A DNA stretch of 64,000 nt, from positions 86,738,005-86,802,004 of the forward strand of contig CM035165.1 in the NCBI GenBank assembly GCA_020205615.1, written 5' to 3'. The notes beneath the pieces are model-generated. The model made no database searches and was not told the origin of the DNA. It was given only the letters and a program-made list of their open reading frames with translations. Both the position numbers and the translations under genes were made by a program. Numbering within the stretch: position 1 is the stretch's first letter; each line of letters starts with the position of its first letter. Of the stretch, positions 46,061 to 58,004 are shown piece by piece. The DNA comes from Panax quinquefolius. Its lineage: Eukaryota; Streptophyta; Magnoliopsida; Apiales; Araliaceae.

Positions 46061-46829
46061 CTGGGATGAAGGCATCAATGGCCGTCCCAGACAAGACAAA
46101 ACTGGTAGTTCAAGGGAAAGCGTTTGTTGTAACCTCCCAAAAAGCGAAGAATCCGAACGAGGTGATCACGGGTAAGCTAATCATAAACTCTAGCGAAGTC
46201 TATACCTTATTTGATACCTATTCTATCCATTCTTTTATTTCTCCTACTTGCGCTCAACGTTTAAATTTGACTCCAGAGAAATTAGACTTTGATTTATCTG
46301 TTGAAACTCCGTTGGGAAAAACCTTCATCACATCCATTGTTTATAAGTCTTGCTTGATTCAAATCGGTAACCGCACGTTACCTGTCGATCTTATTTCCTT
46401 AAAAATACTTGCATTTGACGTGATTCTAGGGATTGATTAGTTAACTACTCATCATGCTAAAATTGATTATTTTTGTAAGGTTGTTAGCTTTCATATTCCT
46501 AATCAACCTATTATCTAATTCAATTGACCAAACCATTAAAATCAATCACGGTCATCTCAAGCCATAAAGCTATTCGTTTATTGAAAAACGGATGTCAAGC
46601 TTTCTTAGCCCATGTCACAGATTTAAACAAAAATACGTCAGATTTGAATGATATTTCTATTGTTAATAAATTTCCTGACGTATTCCCAAAGAACTTCCTG
46701 GCCTACCCCCGGAGCGTGAAATCGAGTTTGGTATCGACCTTGAACTCGGTACAAAACCCATTTCCAAAGCCCCATATCCAATGGCTCCTATTGAACTTCA
46801 GGAGTTAAAAACCCAACTGCAGGAATTGT
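46061..46829 (+). pseudogene. F pol: protease and spacer
   Basis: Protease at 46066-46440: NEVITGKLIINSSEVYTLF, then DTYS where A and G have DTG, so the catalytic triplet is damaged. FDVILGID is followed by TAG in place of Trp. The spacer at 46524-46808 ([28 protein letters not shown]) then shifts frame. Confidence 0.85.
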
Positions 46830-47874
46830 TAGAAATCGGTTTCATTCGACCTAGTACGTCTCCTTGGGGTGCTCCTGTTCTATTCGTGAAGAAGAAAGAT
46901 GGAAGTTGAATCATGTCACCATAAAAAATAGGTACCCATTGCCTCACATTGATGACCTGTTTGACCAGTTGCAAGGCGCCAAATTCTTTTCAAAGATCGA
47001 TCTTCATTCTGGATATCATCAGTTGAAGATTAAAACTAATGACATTCCAAAGACTGCTTTCAGAACTCGGTACGGGCATTACAAATTCCTAGTCATGTCT
47101 TTTAGATTGACTAACGCTCCTGCTGCCTTCATGGACATGATGAACCGAGTATTTAAGGAATATTTGGATCACTTTGTGGTCATCTTTATTGATGACATCC
47201 TCATATACTCCAAAAGCCGTGAAGACCATGAACAACACTTGAGGTTGATACTTTAAAAGCTTCGTGAAAACAAAATTTATGCCAAGTTGAAGAAATGTGA
47301 GTTCTGGCTTGAGGAAGTTGCATTCCTTGGGCACGTGATATCAAATCATGGAATATCTGTTGACCCAGCAAAGATTGAAGCAATTCAAAGTTGGGAGCAA
47401 CCAAAGTCAGTGACCAAAGTAAGTAACTTTCTCGGCTTAGCTGGTTATTATCGGAGATTCGTGGAAGGATTTTCTCGAATCGCTACTCCATTAACTCAGC
47501 TGACTCAAAAAGATACAAAGTTCTGTTGGAGCGAGGAATGTGAGAAGATATTTCAAGAACTCAAGAGAAGACTCATTTCAGCACTTGTTCTGACAATACC
47601 ATCTGGCTCGGAGGGATTTGTCATCTACAGTGATGCTTCAGGCAAAGGGTTAGGATGTGTTCTCATGCAACATGGGAAAGTCCTAGCCTATGCCTCACGA
47701 GAACTCAAAGAATATGAGAGTAATTATCCTACACATGATCTAAAGTTCGCAGCAGTCATTTTTGCGCTTAAGATTTGGAGGCATTACCTGTATGGAGAGA
47801 AGGTGGAGATCTATACGGATCATAAAAGCCTCAAATATTTCTTCACTCAAAAGGAACTCAACATGCGGCAATGA
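46830..47874 (+). pseudogene. F pol: reverse transcriptase and RNase H
   Basis: RT entry FVKKKDG is joined directly to [13 protein letters not shown]: 28 bp encoding the MRLCIDYRE segment of the palm are deleted and the frame shifts. Thereafter open: [22 protein letters not shown] and [11 protein letters not shown] with both catalytic Asp. A TAA at 47254 (CAA expected) separates it from 47287-47874: [32 protein letters not shown] and RNase H with VIYSDAS and IYTDHKSL. The THDLKF motif has Lys where the family has Glu, so the RNase H site is also altered. Ends at TGA (CGA expected). Confidence 0.88.
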
Positions 47875-49571
47875 CGATGGCTTGAGCTGTTGAAAGATCA
47901 TGATCATACCATCCAATACCATCCTGGAAAAGCGAACGTAGTAGCTAACGCATTGAGTAGAAGATCATATGCTGGTACGAGTGCAATATTTTCAACGCAA
48001 AGACCCATTTTGTATGACTTACGAAGGATGGAGATAGAGTTAAAGACTCCAGGGACCCATGTGATGATGGCGAATATACGAGTAGAACTGACTTTAATTT
48101 ATAAAGTTAAAGCTGCTTAAGCTACGGACCTGGAGCTGATGCGTATGAGGAAGAAAGTGCAAGAAGGTGCTATTACGGAAGCAAGAATCGATGAAGAAGG
48201 AATACTTCGAGTCAACTCCAGACTTTGTGTTCCTAATGATTCTGACTTGAAGTATAAAATCATAATGGAGGCGCACAACACACCGTTTGCAATCCATCTT
48301 GGGAGTACCAAAATGTATCGTGATCTTCGACATACATTTTTTTGGAGAAATATGAAGAGAGAGATAGCGGGGTTTATCTCAAGGTGTCTAGCTTGTCAAC
48401 GAGTCAATGCAGAGCATTAAGAGCCAAAAGGTCCATTGCAACCACTTGAAATTCCAGAATGGAAGTGGGAGCACATTACCATGGATTTCGTTACTAGTCT
48501 TCCCAAGGTTTCTCAAGTCATAGATACGATTTGGGTCATTGTTGATAGATTGACCAAGTCTGCTCATTTCTTACCGATACGAGAAACTTATACACTTGAA
48601 TGTCTTGCTCGTATGTACATAAATGAGATTATAAGATTGCATGGTATTCCAATATCCATTGTTTCTGATCGAGACCCAAGATTCACTTCAAGATTTTGGG
48701 TTAGTTTGCAAAAAGCTATGGGCACAAATTTACGATTCAGTTCGGCATATCATCCTCAAACAGACAGGCAGTCGGAAAGAACTATTCAAACTCTTAAAGA
48801 TTTATTAAGACTATGTGTCCTTGACTTCAAGGGAAGTTGAGACAAGTTCTTACCATTGGTGGAGTTTTCCTACAATAATAGTTATCAAGCAAGTATTGGC
48901 ATGGCTCCATTTGAGGCGTTGTATGGAAGAAAGTGTCGTTCTCCAGTATGCTGGGATGAGGTGGGTGAAGCAACATTATTGGGACTGGAGTTGGTACGTA
49001 TGACTACAAAAAAGATTCAAACGATCCGACAACGTATAAAAACCTCACAAGATCGATAAAAGAGTTATGTTAATCCTCATCGAAAGGACGTGGAATTCAA
49101 TATTGGAGATCATGTGTTGTTACGTGTTGCTCCATGGAAAGGAGTTACGAGATTTGAAAAGAGAGGAAAGCTTAATCCTCGATTCATTGGCCCATTTTTA
49201 ATCATCGATCATGTAGGAACTGTGGCCTATAGACTCGTTTTACCGCCAAGTATGTCTCGTGTTCATAACGTTTTTCGTATATCTATGTTACGTAAATATG
49301 TGAAAGACCCGAACCACATTATTGAATTAGAACCGGACGAGATAACGGAAGATTTAACGTATGAAGAGGTACCTGTTAAAATCTTGGATAAGAAGGATCA
49401 TATTCTACGCTCCAAGGTTATACCTCAAGTCAAAGTTTTGTGGAGAAACCACGATGTTGAGGAAATGACCAGGGAGTTAGAATCTGAAATGAAGTCAAAG
49501 TATCCTCACCTCTTCGACATACCAGGTACGCACCCTAATTTCGAGGGCGAAATTTCATAAGAAGGGGAGGT
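47875..49571 (+). pseudogene. F pol: integrase with chromodomain-like tail
   Basis: One frame broken by TAA 48118, TAA 48418, TGA 48838 and TAA 49057; three fit Gln codons and one Trp. Zinc-binding part (HNTPFAIHLGSTKMY, CLACQR), core Asp in [18 protein letters not shown] and QSERTIQ. From 49090 the last 156 codons are open: HVLLRVAPWKGVTRF, LNPRFIGPFLII, HNVFRISMLRKYV, and the chromodomain-like LTYEEVPVKILDKKDHIL with VLWRNHDVEEM and YPHLF. The TAA stop (49558-49560) abuts the polypurine tract GAAGGGGAGGT at 49561-49571. Confidence 0.89.
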
Positions 49572-51509
49572 TGTAAGACCCCAACTTTTATGAATAAAGA
49601 TTAATTTTTCTCAAAATATATTTTTTAATATTATGGTGTGGATTTGATATAATGTTATAGATGTGGGTATTATTTACAAATTTTGCAAAGTATGCAAGTG
49701 GTTATATAATATTCGATTGGTCGGGGAATATTCGTTTTAACAGGGAATATTCGTACGACGACACAATCATTGGTGGACCCCACAACAGAAGTATTGTCGT
49801 AGTTAGAAAATGACAGAATTATCTTTTTATAAAAATAACGACGAAAGTTTTACCGTTAAACTGTTGAACTACCTGGTAGTAAAAGTACAGTAATAAGAGT
49901 GGTTGCATAGTAGCACACAGTATTGATTATTGATGCTTACATAAGAAGTCACTTAGTTATACTCAATTATTGCTACAGTAATTGCTGCATCATATCTCTC
50001 ATATTATTGATTCAATTATTGTCACAGAATCATCTGCATAATATTTTTATATTATTAAATTAATAATTGAGACGACAAAGTTATTCATATTATTATTTGC
50101 AATATTGACAATGTCTAGAAGTTCTATCAAGGAGAGGTTTGGTCACCTAATTGCGCGCCAATAAGGAGAAATCCTTATCAGAAAGCCCCCTCTTTCCTGG
50201 GAACGACATGGTTGTTAAATATTGTGAGTTATAATATTAATGATGAATAAGTTCGTGTTGATTAAAGATGAAATTGATAGTTCCATTGTGTGAGAATTAT
50301 TAGTGTTAGTGGAAATCGACATTTATTTCGATAATAATTAATGTCTGGAGGTTATATTGACCAATCGGGTAATTCACCGGATAAATGAGCAATTAATTGC
50401 AATTAATTTACATGCTTATAACTATGTGTTTACACGTGTGTACTATTGATTCACATGATTTACTATTAGGGGAGTTGGTGCAAGATTGATAATACTTGCA
50501 TGACTAAATTAAAAATGAAGAAAAAGAGGAAGGTATTATACTGTAATATTTCGAGCCCCAAAACGTGCAATTATCGAACTATATTTTCTTATAAATAAAA
50601 GCTCATTCTTCTTTCATTCTCACCAATTCACTAAGTCTCACAAGAGCAATTATTATAGAGAGAAATTATAGAGAGAAAGAAGAAGAGAAGTTTGCTATCT
50701 CACTATTTTAGTATCCAGTTTCTTCTAAGGTAAGGGGTATTATTTCTTTCGTATTCATGAATAGAGTTATTTTCTTTCAATACTCGTAAGGATTGTTATT
50801 CCATTCTTTATTATTATGTTGGAATAACATGTATGCATGCGATCTATCGCATGCACAGTGAATTCTTCATTATTCCATTCTTTATTATTACATTGGAATA
50901 ACTCATTATGCAATGCGCCTATCGCATGCTCGTGAATTCTTTTGTTATTCCATTCTTTATTATTACTGTGGAATAACTTTGTCTACGCAGTCTTACCGTA
51001 TGCATGATGAATTCTTCATTATTCCATTCTTTATTATTCTTTGGAATAACTTTTGTCTATGTGGATTACTGCATGCATGGTGAATGATCCTTCGTATTCA
51101 TTCCTTATTAAATTGTGGAAATGATCTATGTACGTGGATTACCGCATGGCGGGTAAAAATCCATTTGTAGTTTCATATGTTCTATTATACTCAGTTGGTT
51201 AAAGTTTTGGCTTCTATACTCCATGAAATTAGTAGAATATCCTGGATATTTGCGCTTCATCCAGTATCTTTTCATGAAAATATTCTTCTGAGCATTCTTG
51301 AATTTTACTCCACAAAGCAGTATCATGTTGACAATTTGGACGTTATTGATTTCTGGATAAATTAGATTATAAATCTTTAAAATTTATCTTGAACTTGTTT
51401 TATTGAATTATTATGTCATTGTCATCATCCTCACGCTTATATTGTGATGAAAGTCATCTTTGGCTTACGTGCATAGATGGACTTGGTATGATTATGACCA
51501 GTGATTATT
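49572..51509 (+). repeat. 3' LTR of F, interrupted by G
   Basis: Begins TGTAAGACCCC after the polypurine tract and follows the 5' LTR to about its position 44090, where G begins. TATA box at 50590-50597; hairpin repeats at about 50790-51060, with the CT-spaced palindrome at 50834-50855. The remaining ~700 bp should lie right of the window. Confidence 0.92.
51505..51509. repeat. Probable target duplication of G, left copy (TTATT)
   Basis: Five bases before the G LTR, inside F sequence GATTATT that continues TGGTATAATC in the F 5' LTR. The partner is outside the window, because I interrupts G. Confidence 0.6.
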
Positions 51510-52197
51510 TGTAAGACCCCAGCTTTTATAAATAAAGATGAATTTTCTATAAATATTATTTTTGAATATTATGGAATAAATTTGATATAATGTTATAGTT
51601 GTGGGTAATATTTATAAATTTTGCAAAGTAAGCAAGTTGTTATAAAATATTCGTTTGGTGGGGAATATTCTTTTTGTGGGGAATATTAAGTAAGGCTACT
51701 CAATCATTAGTGGACCCCACAATGAAGTATTGTCGTGGTTAGAAAACAACAAAATTATCTTTCTATAAAAATAACTACGGTGGAGGTGTTACCAATTTAA
51801 AAGCTGTTGAACTAACCTAAATGGTAAAAGTACAATAATACGGCGTGAGTTGCATAGTAGCACTGCGGTATTGATTATTGATGCTTACGTGAGAAGTCAC
51901 TTAGCTATACTCAATTATTACTACTACGATAATTCTTTGCATCATATCTCTTATATTATTGATTCAATTATTGTCACGATTATCATCATATAATATGTTA
52001 TATTATTAATTGAGACGACAAGTTATAAATGATTAATAATTGTTGAAAGATTAAAATGTGTTGATTAAAAATAAAATGATTTGTGGTAATATTTATTCAA
52101 TCCTTGATGTATATAAAGAGTCTGTTATGAGGGCGTTTGTGGTAAGTTTGATTATTTTATGGGGGCCCATATATCATCATCTAAGAGTCTCTTAAAT

Positions 52198-52290
52198 CAA
52201 TAGTAATTACCTTTGTGAATAGTAATTACCTTTGTGAATAGTAATTACCTTCGTCAATAGTAATTACCTTCGTCGATAGTAATTACCCCT
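52198..52290 (+). repeat. 19-bp tandem array upstream of TATA in G LTR
   Basis: About five units of GAATAGTAATTACCTTTGT, the later ones with CTTCGTC variants. Occupies the U3 position that holds the 36-bp array in A; F has neither. Confidence 0.9.
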
Positions 52291-52446
52291 TCATGAAATA
52301 GTAGTTGTCCTTCAATATTATCAAGAGTTAATCGCCTCTTGATTGTTCCAAAGGTTAATTACCCTTTGCAAATAGTAGTTGTCTCTTCATATTACCAAGA
52401 GTCATTTGACCCTTCATTAAGACCAAGAGCCACCCTCGGTTTTTTC

Positions 52447-52454
52447 TATAAATA
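52447..52454 (+). promoter_or_regulatory. TATA box of G LTR
   Basis: TATAAATA followed by GAAAGCTCATTCC, matching the F and solo LTR context. Confidence 0.65.
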
Positions 52455-52606
52455 GAAAGCTCATTCCTTCATTATTTCTTACGAATTCATTGAAACTCTA
52501 GAGAGAAAACTATAGAGAGAAAGAAGAAAAGTATTTTGCTACTTCACTTTTCCAATATTCATTTCTTCTAAGGTAGGGAATATTATTTGTTGTACTTTCG
52601 TAAAGG

Positions 52607-53010
52607 GTGTTATTCTTTCTTATTCATGAAGAGAACTGTTGTTATTCCATTGCTTATTATTCTCGTTGGAATAACTCAGATACGCCATTTACCCTATACT
52701 TGGTGACATTCTTCTATTATTCTCATTGGAACATCCTGTTTGTGTGTTTTTACACGGACTGGGTTCCGCTCTTTATTATTATTACATTGGAACATCACAT
52801 CATGTGTTTTTACAGGACACAGTTAAAATCTTTATTATTATTCTTTGGAACATCCTTTACGTGTGTTTTTACTGCCGGACTGGTTCCGTCTTTATTATTA
52901 TTTTGTTGGAACATCCATGTGCATGCGTTTTTACGTCGGACTGGTTCCGTTATTTATTATTCTGTTGGAATAACCTGCTTGTGCGGTCTATTGCAAGCAT
53001 GGTGATTTCT
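52607..53010 (+). repeat. Downstream repeat field of G LTR
   Basis: Six or so units built on CTTTATTATT and TTGGAACATCC with TGTGTTTTTAC and GGACTGGGTTCCG in between. Corresponds in position to the hairpin repeats of F and the solo LTR, but with a different unit. Confidence 0.8.
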
Positions 53011-54249
53011 TTTGTTATTCCATTCTTTATTATACCCAGTTGGTTAAAACTTTGACTTCTATACTCCATGAAATTAGTAGAATATCCTTGATATTTGCGT
53101 TTCATCCAGTATCTTTTCATGGAAATATTCTTCCGATCATTCTTGAATTTTACTCTACAAAACGAAAGATCATGTTGACAATTTGGGCGTTAATAATTCT
53201 GGATAAAATAATTCTTGAACTTGTTTTATTGAATTCTTATATCATTGTCATCATCCTCATGTTTATATTATGTTGAAAGTCATCTCGTGGCTGTAGTGTG
53301 CATAGATGGACTTGGTATGATTATGACCGAGACTATTCGGTGTAATCATGGCCGTAATGTTACAAATGATGTGATAAAAATCCTCGATGGGTCGTAGTGC
53401 ATTGATGGACGATTGTTGGCATGATCATGACCATTAATGAATACACAACTATTCTTGGCCGTAGTGCATGAATAATTGTGGTCGTGATACTAAATAATAT
53501 CCTCGTAGTAAAGCGTGGGTGATTCGATGATGTGGAATATTTATTAAAGTTGAGTCTCAAATTATAATGATGATGAAAAACCTTTTAAATCATAAAAGAT
53601 AGTAGATTTTATTTTTACTTGACTCTTTTAATGGATTCTTTGGTTCATTGTAGTTAAACTTGATGTTCATTATACCTTATCGGTTTAACATTTGTTGTGA
53701 GCTAATGATAATTTATTACGCATTATCTTAGTCATAATATTTCTTCTTGAGCTAGTTGAGCTCACCCTTTCTTTCATTGTTCTCTTGAAAAATGAGAATA
53801 TAGCTTAGACGAGTCGGGGAACGGAGTAATGGTCCGAGGGATAGCATTAGTAGTCCTCACTATTCGTGAAATAGTGTGATAATAATTGTAATGAGGACTC
53901 CTTTTGAGTTTGTATAATATCTAGTAGACAATATTTGTATTCAAACTCACGCTTTATGTCGTATTGTACACTTACGATTATATTAGTAAGTTGTATTTAA
54001 ATTACATACCATGTATCCGACTACCCAAGATGGGTGATGTATACCTAATTTTGGGGCGTCACGGTTAGTATCGAGCTTAGGATATGATCCCTGGCTAAGA
54101 TGCGAGAATAGTACTAGGAGGGGAGAGACGGGGAATACCTTCGCTAGTATGACCTACCTAAGTTTATGTGCTATTTTATTTGTCGGTCAGAATATAGAGA
54201 TAAATTGTTACATATCAATTAACCTTTTATTTTGTGGCAGTATCTGAAA

Positions 54250-55130
54250 ATGACATCTGAGAATGTTGAGAATAGCAATGGAGCACAGGTGATTGTTGAT
54301 TCACCACATATCAATAATCAGGATAATGTGCATCAGGAAGGTGACAATCCTCATGCAAACAACAACACTGACCAAATGATGAATGATCAAATGTTTAGAG
54401 GCTTTATGCAATTTATGCATGCAACAAGAAAGCGAGAGCGACTCTCGTCCAAAACATAGGTGGAAACACGGAAAACTCTCGGTGGTCACCGCTAAACAAT
54501 TCAAGGAGCCGGACCACCGGAGTTTAAGGAGAGCAAAACCACTTCCTGGCGGAAGCATGGATAAAGCATTACCAAGATATTTGATGTCTTGGGATGCTCC
54601 GAGGAGCAAAGATTCCCTTTCACGCCTTTATGTTGCACGGAGAGGCATTCATCGGTGGGAATCGGTGAAAGCGTACTCAACTTCTTTGTCTTCAAGATAT
54701 CTTGGGAGAAGTTCCAGGAGTCGTTCAACGACAAATACTTTCCCGAAAGTATTCGCCATACATGAGGAGGTGGAGTTTATCAAGTTGGAACAAAACAATA
54801 TGACCGTGTCGCAATACGAGGCAAAATTTGCGAAGTTATCACGGTTTCGTCCCACTTGGTGGATAATGAAGAGAGAATGGCGCGAATGTTTTTAAGAGGT
54901 TTGAAGTCGAGATACGTCCAACATCTTATTTCTCATAAACTGTGTTTGTATTCAGATGTTGTAAATAGGGCTCAGTTAGTGGAGCGCGATAACGAGTCAA
55001 CGCAACTAAAAGAGAGCAGCCGACAAAATTATAATACCAGCGAGAGTAGTCATCGAAGCGGTGACAAGAAGCATGAAGGGAATCAACAGGCCAGATATGG
55101 TAACCACTTCGGTGGTAATCAGGGCCAAAA
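54250..55130 (+). pseudogene. G gag, degraded, zinc knuckles missing
   Basis: ATG 54250 (MTSENVENSN). N-terminal part open to about 54459, then multiple shifts through the gag domain. Readable pieces are NNMTVSQYEAKFAKLSRF and, at 54856-55130, RMARMFLRGLKSRYVQHL, SHKLCLYSDVVNRAQLVE and an Arg/Asn-rich tail. The sequence leaves the family at about 55130, before the knuckles, where H begins. Confidence 0.82.
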
Positions 55131-55853
55131 CAAAGCAAATAAAGTGGCCCAATCCACTGTCTATCTTTTCAAGAAAATAAAAGATTGAAGGTCAATCTAA
55201 GGTGGTAAAAGATCTTAAAATAAATAGCTTCCTTGGATCTTCCTCAAGCATGTGCCTCCTCTCCATCATCATCTTTCCATTGTGTTCTCCATCTTGACAT
55301 CTTCATCAATTACAGATTATTACATGACATAAAGAAACCTCGAGTTACATTCGAGGGATTCGAGATGAGAAGAGAATATTACATTAGAATTTATAGAAAG
55401 GCACGACGTGCAAGCCGTATTTCAAAACCAAAACCACTAACCTATGGGTCAAAAGGCCATAATCAGCACCATGCATATCACAATAAGCACATAACAATTT
55501 ATATATAATTAAAAAACTATATATAACATATTGGGGTCCACGACCATCGTATGCTTTCTGACGGGGGGTCCAAGGGGGTCTCCCACAGCGGTCGTCCGGC
55601 TTCTAATCATATATTTCCAGTTTTGATTAATCATATTAAAACGATTCTTCATGCTTCTAATCCGATTAGAATAGTTATATTGTTATTCCACCGATTAAAT
55701 ATACGATTAACAGTATCATCATATATATTACCAGAATACACATACAATGGAATATCATATATTCAATTTTATATCGGTAAACATGCATCATCATATATCA
55801 TATATATCGAATACAATTAAAACACGTAATCTAAATTAATCTTTTCGCAAGTA
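55131..55853 (-). other. H internal remnant
   Basis: No readable domain. Contains a GC-rich stretch (about 55545-55600, with GGGGTCC twice) and AT-rich sequence. Short open frames (55233-55508, 55551-55820) match nothing I recognise. Confidence 0.45.
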
Positions 55854-55865
55854 GCTCTGATACCA
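55854..55865 (-). other. Primer-binding site of H
   Basis: Minus-strand TGGTATCAGAGC, a perfect initiator tRNA-Met type, one base after the LTR end CTACA. Confidence 0.85.
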
Positions 55866-55866
55866 C

Positions 55867-57384
55867 TGTAGGGTTTCGACACAGAAACGTACAGCGAAAA
55901 TAGAAGAATTTAAACCAAATTCGAAACCCTAAACAGGATCCATGCGAAAAATAGTTAATTCAGTGGTTAAAAATTATACCGATTAAGAAAGCGATTAAAC
56001 GATGCGGTCGAATCTCCAACGCCTTTCGAACAAACTACGTCTCTACGGTATCCACACGAACGCTCCACGAATCATTCTATGATCTGCGGAAGAAGGAATC
56101 GCGGTACTAGCCACCAAGGATGAGGATTTTCGAAACTGTTTTCTCTAGTCTCTCTCTAAGAGTGGCTAGGGTTTTTATTTTTGATTATTGTTTTAACTGG
56201 CTGCTATATATTATATATATAGTAGTTAAAAGGTATTAATCAAAACCTAATTTCATAAAATCCGAATTTATATATATATCTCTTAATTAAGTCTTACTTA
56301 ATTAATATACATATATACAAATTATCCTTTTAATTTAAATTCGTGAGTTAAATACTATTAATCATATTAATATATTTAAATCCTTAAAATTTAAACTAAT
56401 TCCCTTTTAAATTACGTTCTATGTGTGTGACCTTATAGGTTATTATTACGTTGACAATAATTTTAAAATTATATTATAAAATTATAAACAGTGAGCGGCA
56501 TCTAGTAATGCATCACTGCTACCCAAGTAATAATATGATCGATGATTCGATGCAACCTTTTTCGTGACCAATGTTTCAATGTAATTTAATCCTTTTAACT
56601 TTAATATCCTAGATTAAACTCGAGTCATGGAATGTGTCATACTCTTCATAATTTAATCTGAAGTTTTCTTGATCAATGAGTGTAACTATATGAAACAAAT
56701 CACTATTTGAGCATGGCCATGCATTTCATAGTCCTACTCAAACAAGAGGCCTATGGATATCACCCATAATATATAGGATGGTTAAATTCCATCTAGATCA
56801 CTCATATTTCTCACATGATTCATGATGAACCCAATAATCACCTTTATAGTCCACCCTAATAAAGGTGACATTTGATGATATCAAAGTACATAAATTCGCA
56901 TGTAGTAATATAGCGATTTCAGGTCGAAGGACCATTACATCATTGTCACTATGAGAATTGCTAATGACACTTCGCATAATGCTCCATATAGAATTCTCAT
57001 GGTGGGTCTGTCCAGTACATCGTTCTCTAACATGTACCTATGCATTGACTTATTATCTCATATATTTATGACCAATGAGATTTGGTCATCAGTCAATCCA
57101 CATACTAGTCTCAATGCATCATTGTTGTCCCATCAACAATGATACTCGACTAGGGACATTTAAGAACAATGATACTAATTGTAATTATATAATCTCATGT
57201 TCAAGTCACATACTTGAAACTATATAATTTGTATCACTATTCTAAGGAATTTTATTATGTTAACAATTATATTACGCAGTAAATAAAACCATAATAAAAT
57301 CATATATTTATTCAATCAAATATAATATCAAAACGTTAAGCAATTATATCAAATAATTGGCCTCTAGGGCATAAACTCTAATCA
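55867..57384 (-). repeat. 5' LTR of H
   Basis: Ends CCCTACA on the minus strand at 55867. Its start is placed at TGATTAGAG (57384), since G resumes with TAAACTCT right after. It includes TATGCCCTAGAGGCC and a TATA-rich stretch at about 56205-56225. The right boundary is uncertain by a dozen bases. No gene is seen. Confidence 0.7.
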
Positions 57385-58004
57385 TAAACTCTTGTAAAGT
57401 TTATAACTTATTAGATACAGGTTTTAACCATTCTTTTATCTCTCCTGCTTCTGCTCAACGTTTGAACTTGACTTCGGAGAAATTAGACCTTGACTTATCT
57501 GTTGAGACTCTGTTAGGAGAAACTTTCATTACGTCTACTGTTTATAAATCTTGCTTGATTCAAGTTGGTACCATCACATTACCTGCCGATCTTATTTCAT
57601 TGAAAATACTTGTATTTGATGTGATTTTAGGGATTGATTGGTTAACCACTCATCATGCTAAAATTGATTGTTTTCGTAAGGTTGTTAGTTTTCATATTCC
57701 TAACCAACCTGTTATGCGAATTCAAGCAACCAAACCACTAAAGTTAATCACTGTCATATCAAGCCATAAAGCTATTCGTTTATTAAAAAACGGATGTCAA
57801 GCTTTCTTAGCCCATGTCACGGACTTGAACAAAAACACTTCTGATTTGAATAATATTTCTATTGTTAGTGAATTTCCTGACGTATTTCCTGAAGAACTTT
57901 TCGGTCTACCCTTAGAACGTGAAGTTGAATTCTTTATTGACCTTAAACCTGGTACAAAGCCCATTTCTAAAACCCCATATCGAATGGCTCCTATTAAACT
58001 TTAG
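57385..58004 (+). pseudogene. G pol: protease and spacer
   Basis: Resumes after H in the protease: VYNLLDTG with catalytic DTG kept, FNHSFIS, then open from 57462: FDVILGIDWLTTHHAKIDCF, HKAIRLLKNGCQAFLAHVTD and FPDVFPEELFGLPLEREVEF. Ends at TAG after APIKL, where A has the same stop and F retains Gln. Confidence 0.86.

Larger units (their letters stand above)
42215..51509 (+). mobile_element. Element F: Tekay/Del-type Ty3 retrotransposon (A family)
   Basis: Plus strand: 5' LTR 42215-44787, gag, protease, RT/RNase H, integrase/chromodomain, polypurine tract, and 3' LTR from 49572, which is interrupted at 51509 by G. It sits in the C gag; the likely target duplication is GTAAT (42210-42214), with the partner outside the window. 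At least eight in-frame stops and a 28-bp RT deletion make it non-autonomous. Confidence 0.92.
51510..54063 (+). repeat. 5' LTR of G
   Basis: TGTAAGACCCC to GGGGCGTCACG; the final CA has become CG. Contains a 19-bp array, a TATA box and long repeats with GGAACATCC. More diverged from F and the solo LTR than those are from each other. No gene is seen; open frames at 52607-53276 cross the repeats. Confidence 0.9.
55131..57384 (-). mobile_element. Element H: Ty1/copia-type LTR fragment
   Basis: On the minus strand: one LTR (57384-55867), a tRNA-Met-type primer-binding site, and about 740 bp of internal sequence (55866-55131), then G gag. No second LTR and no coding domain is seen. A deletion that removed the rest of H together with the G gag zinc knuckles explains both losses. 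Confidence 0.7.

Noticed and set aside
55233..55820. Small frames between G gag and H LTR as genes
   Set aside because: No homology recognised, AT-rich composition, and position inside the H internal remnant.
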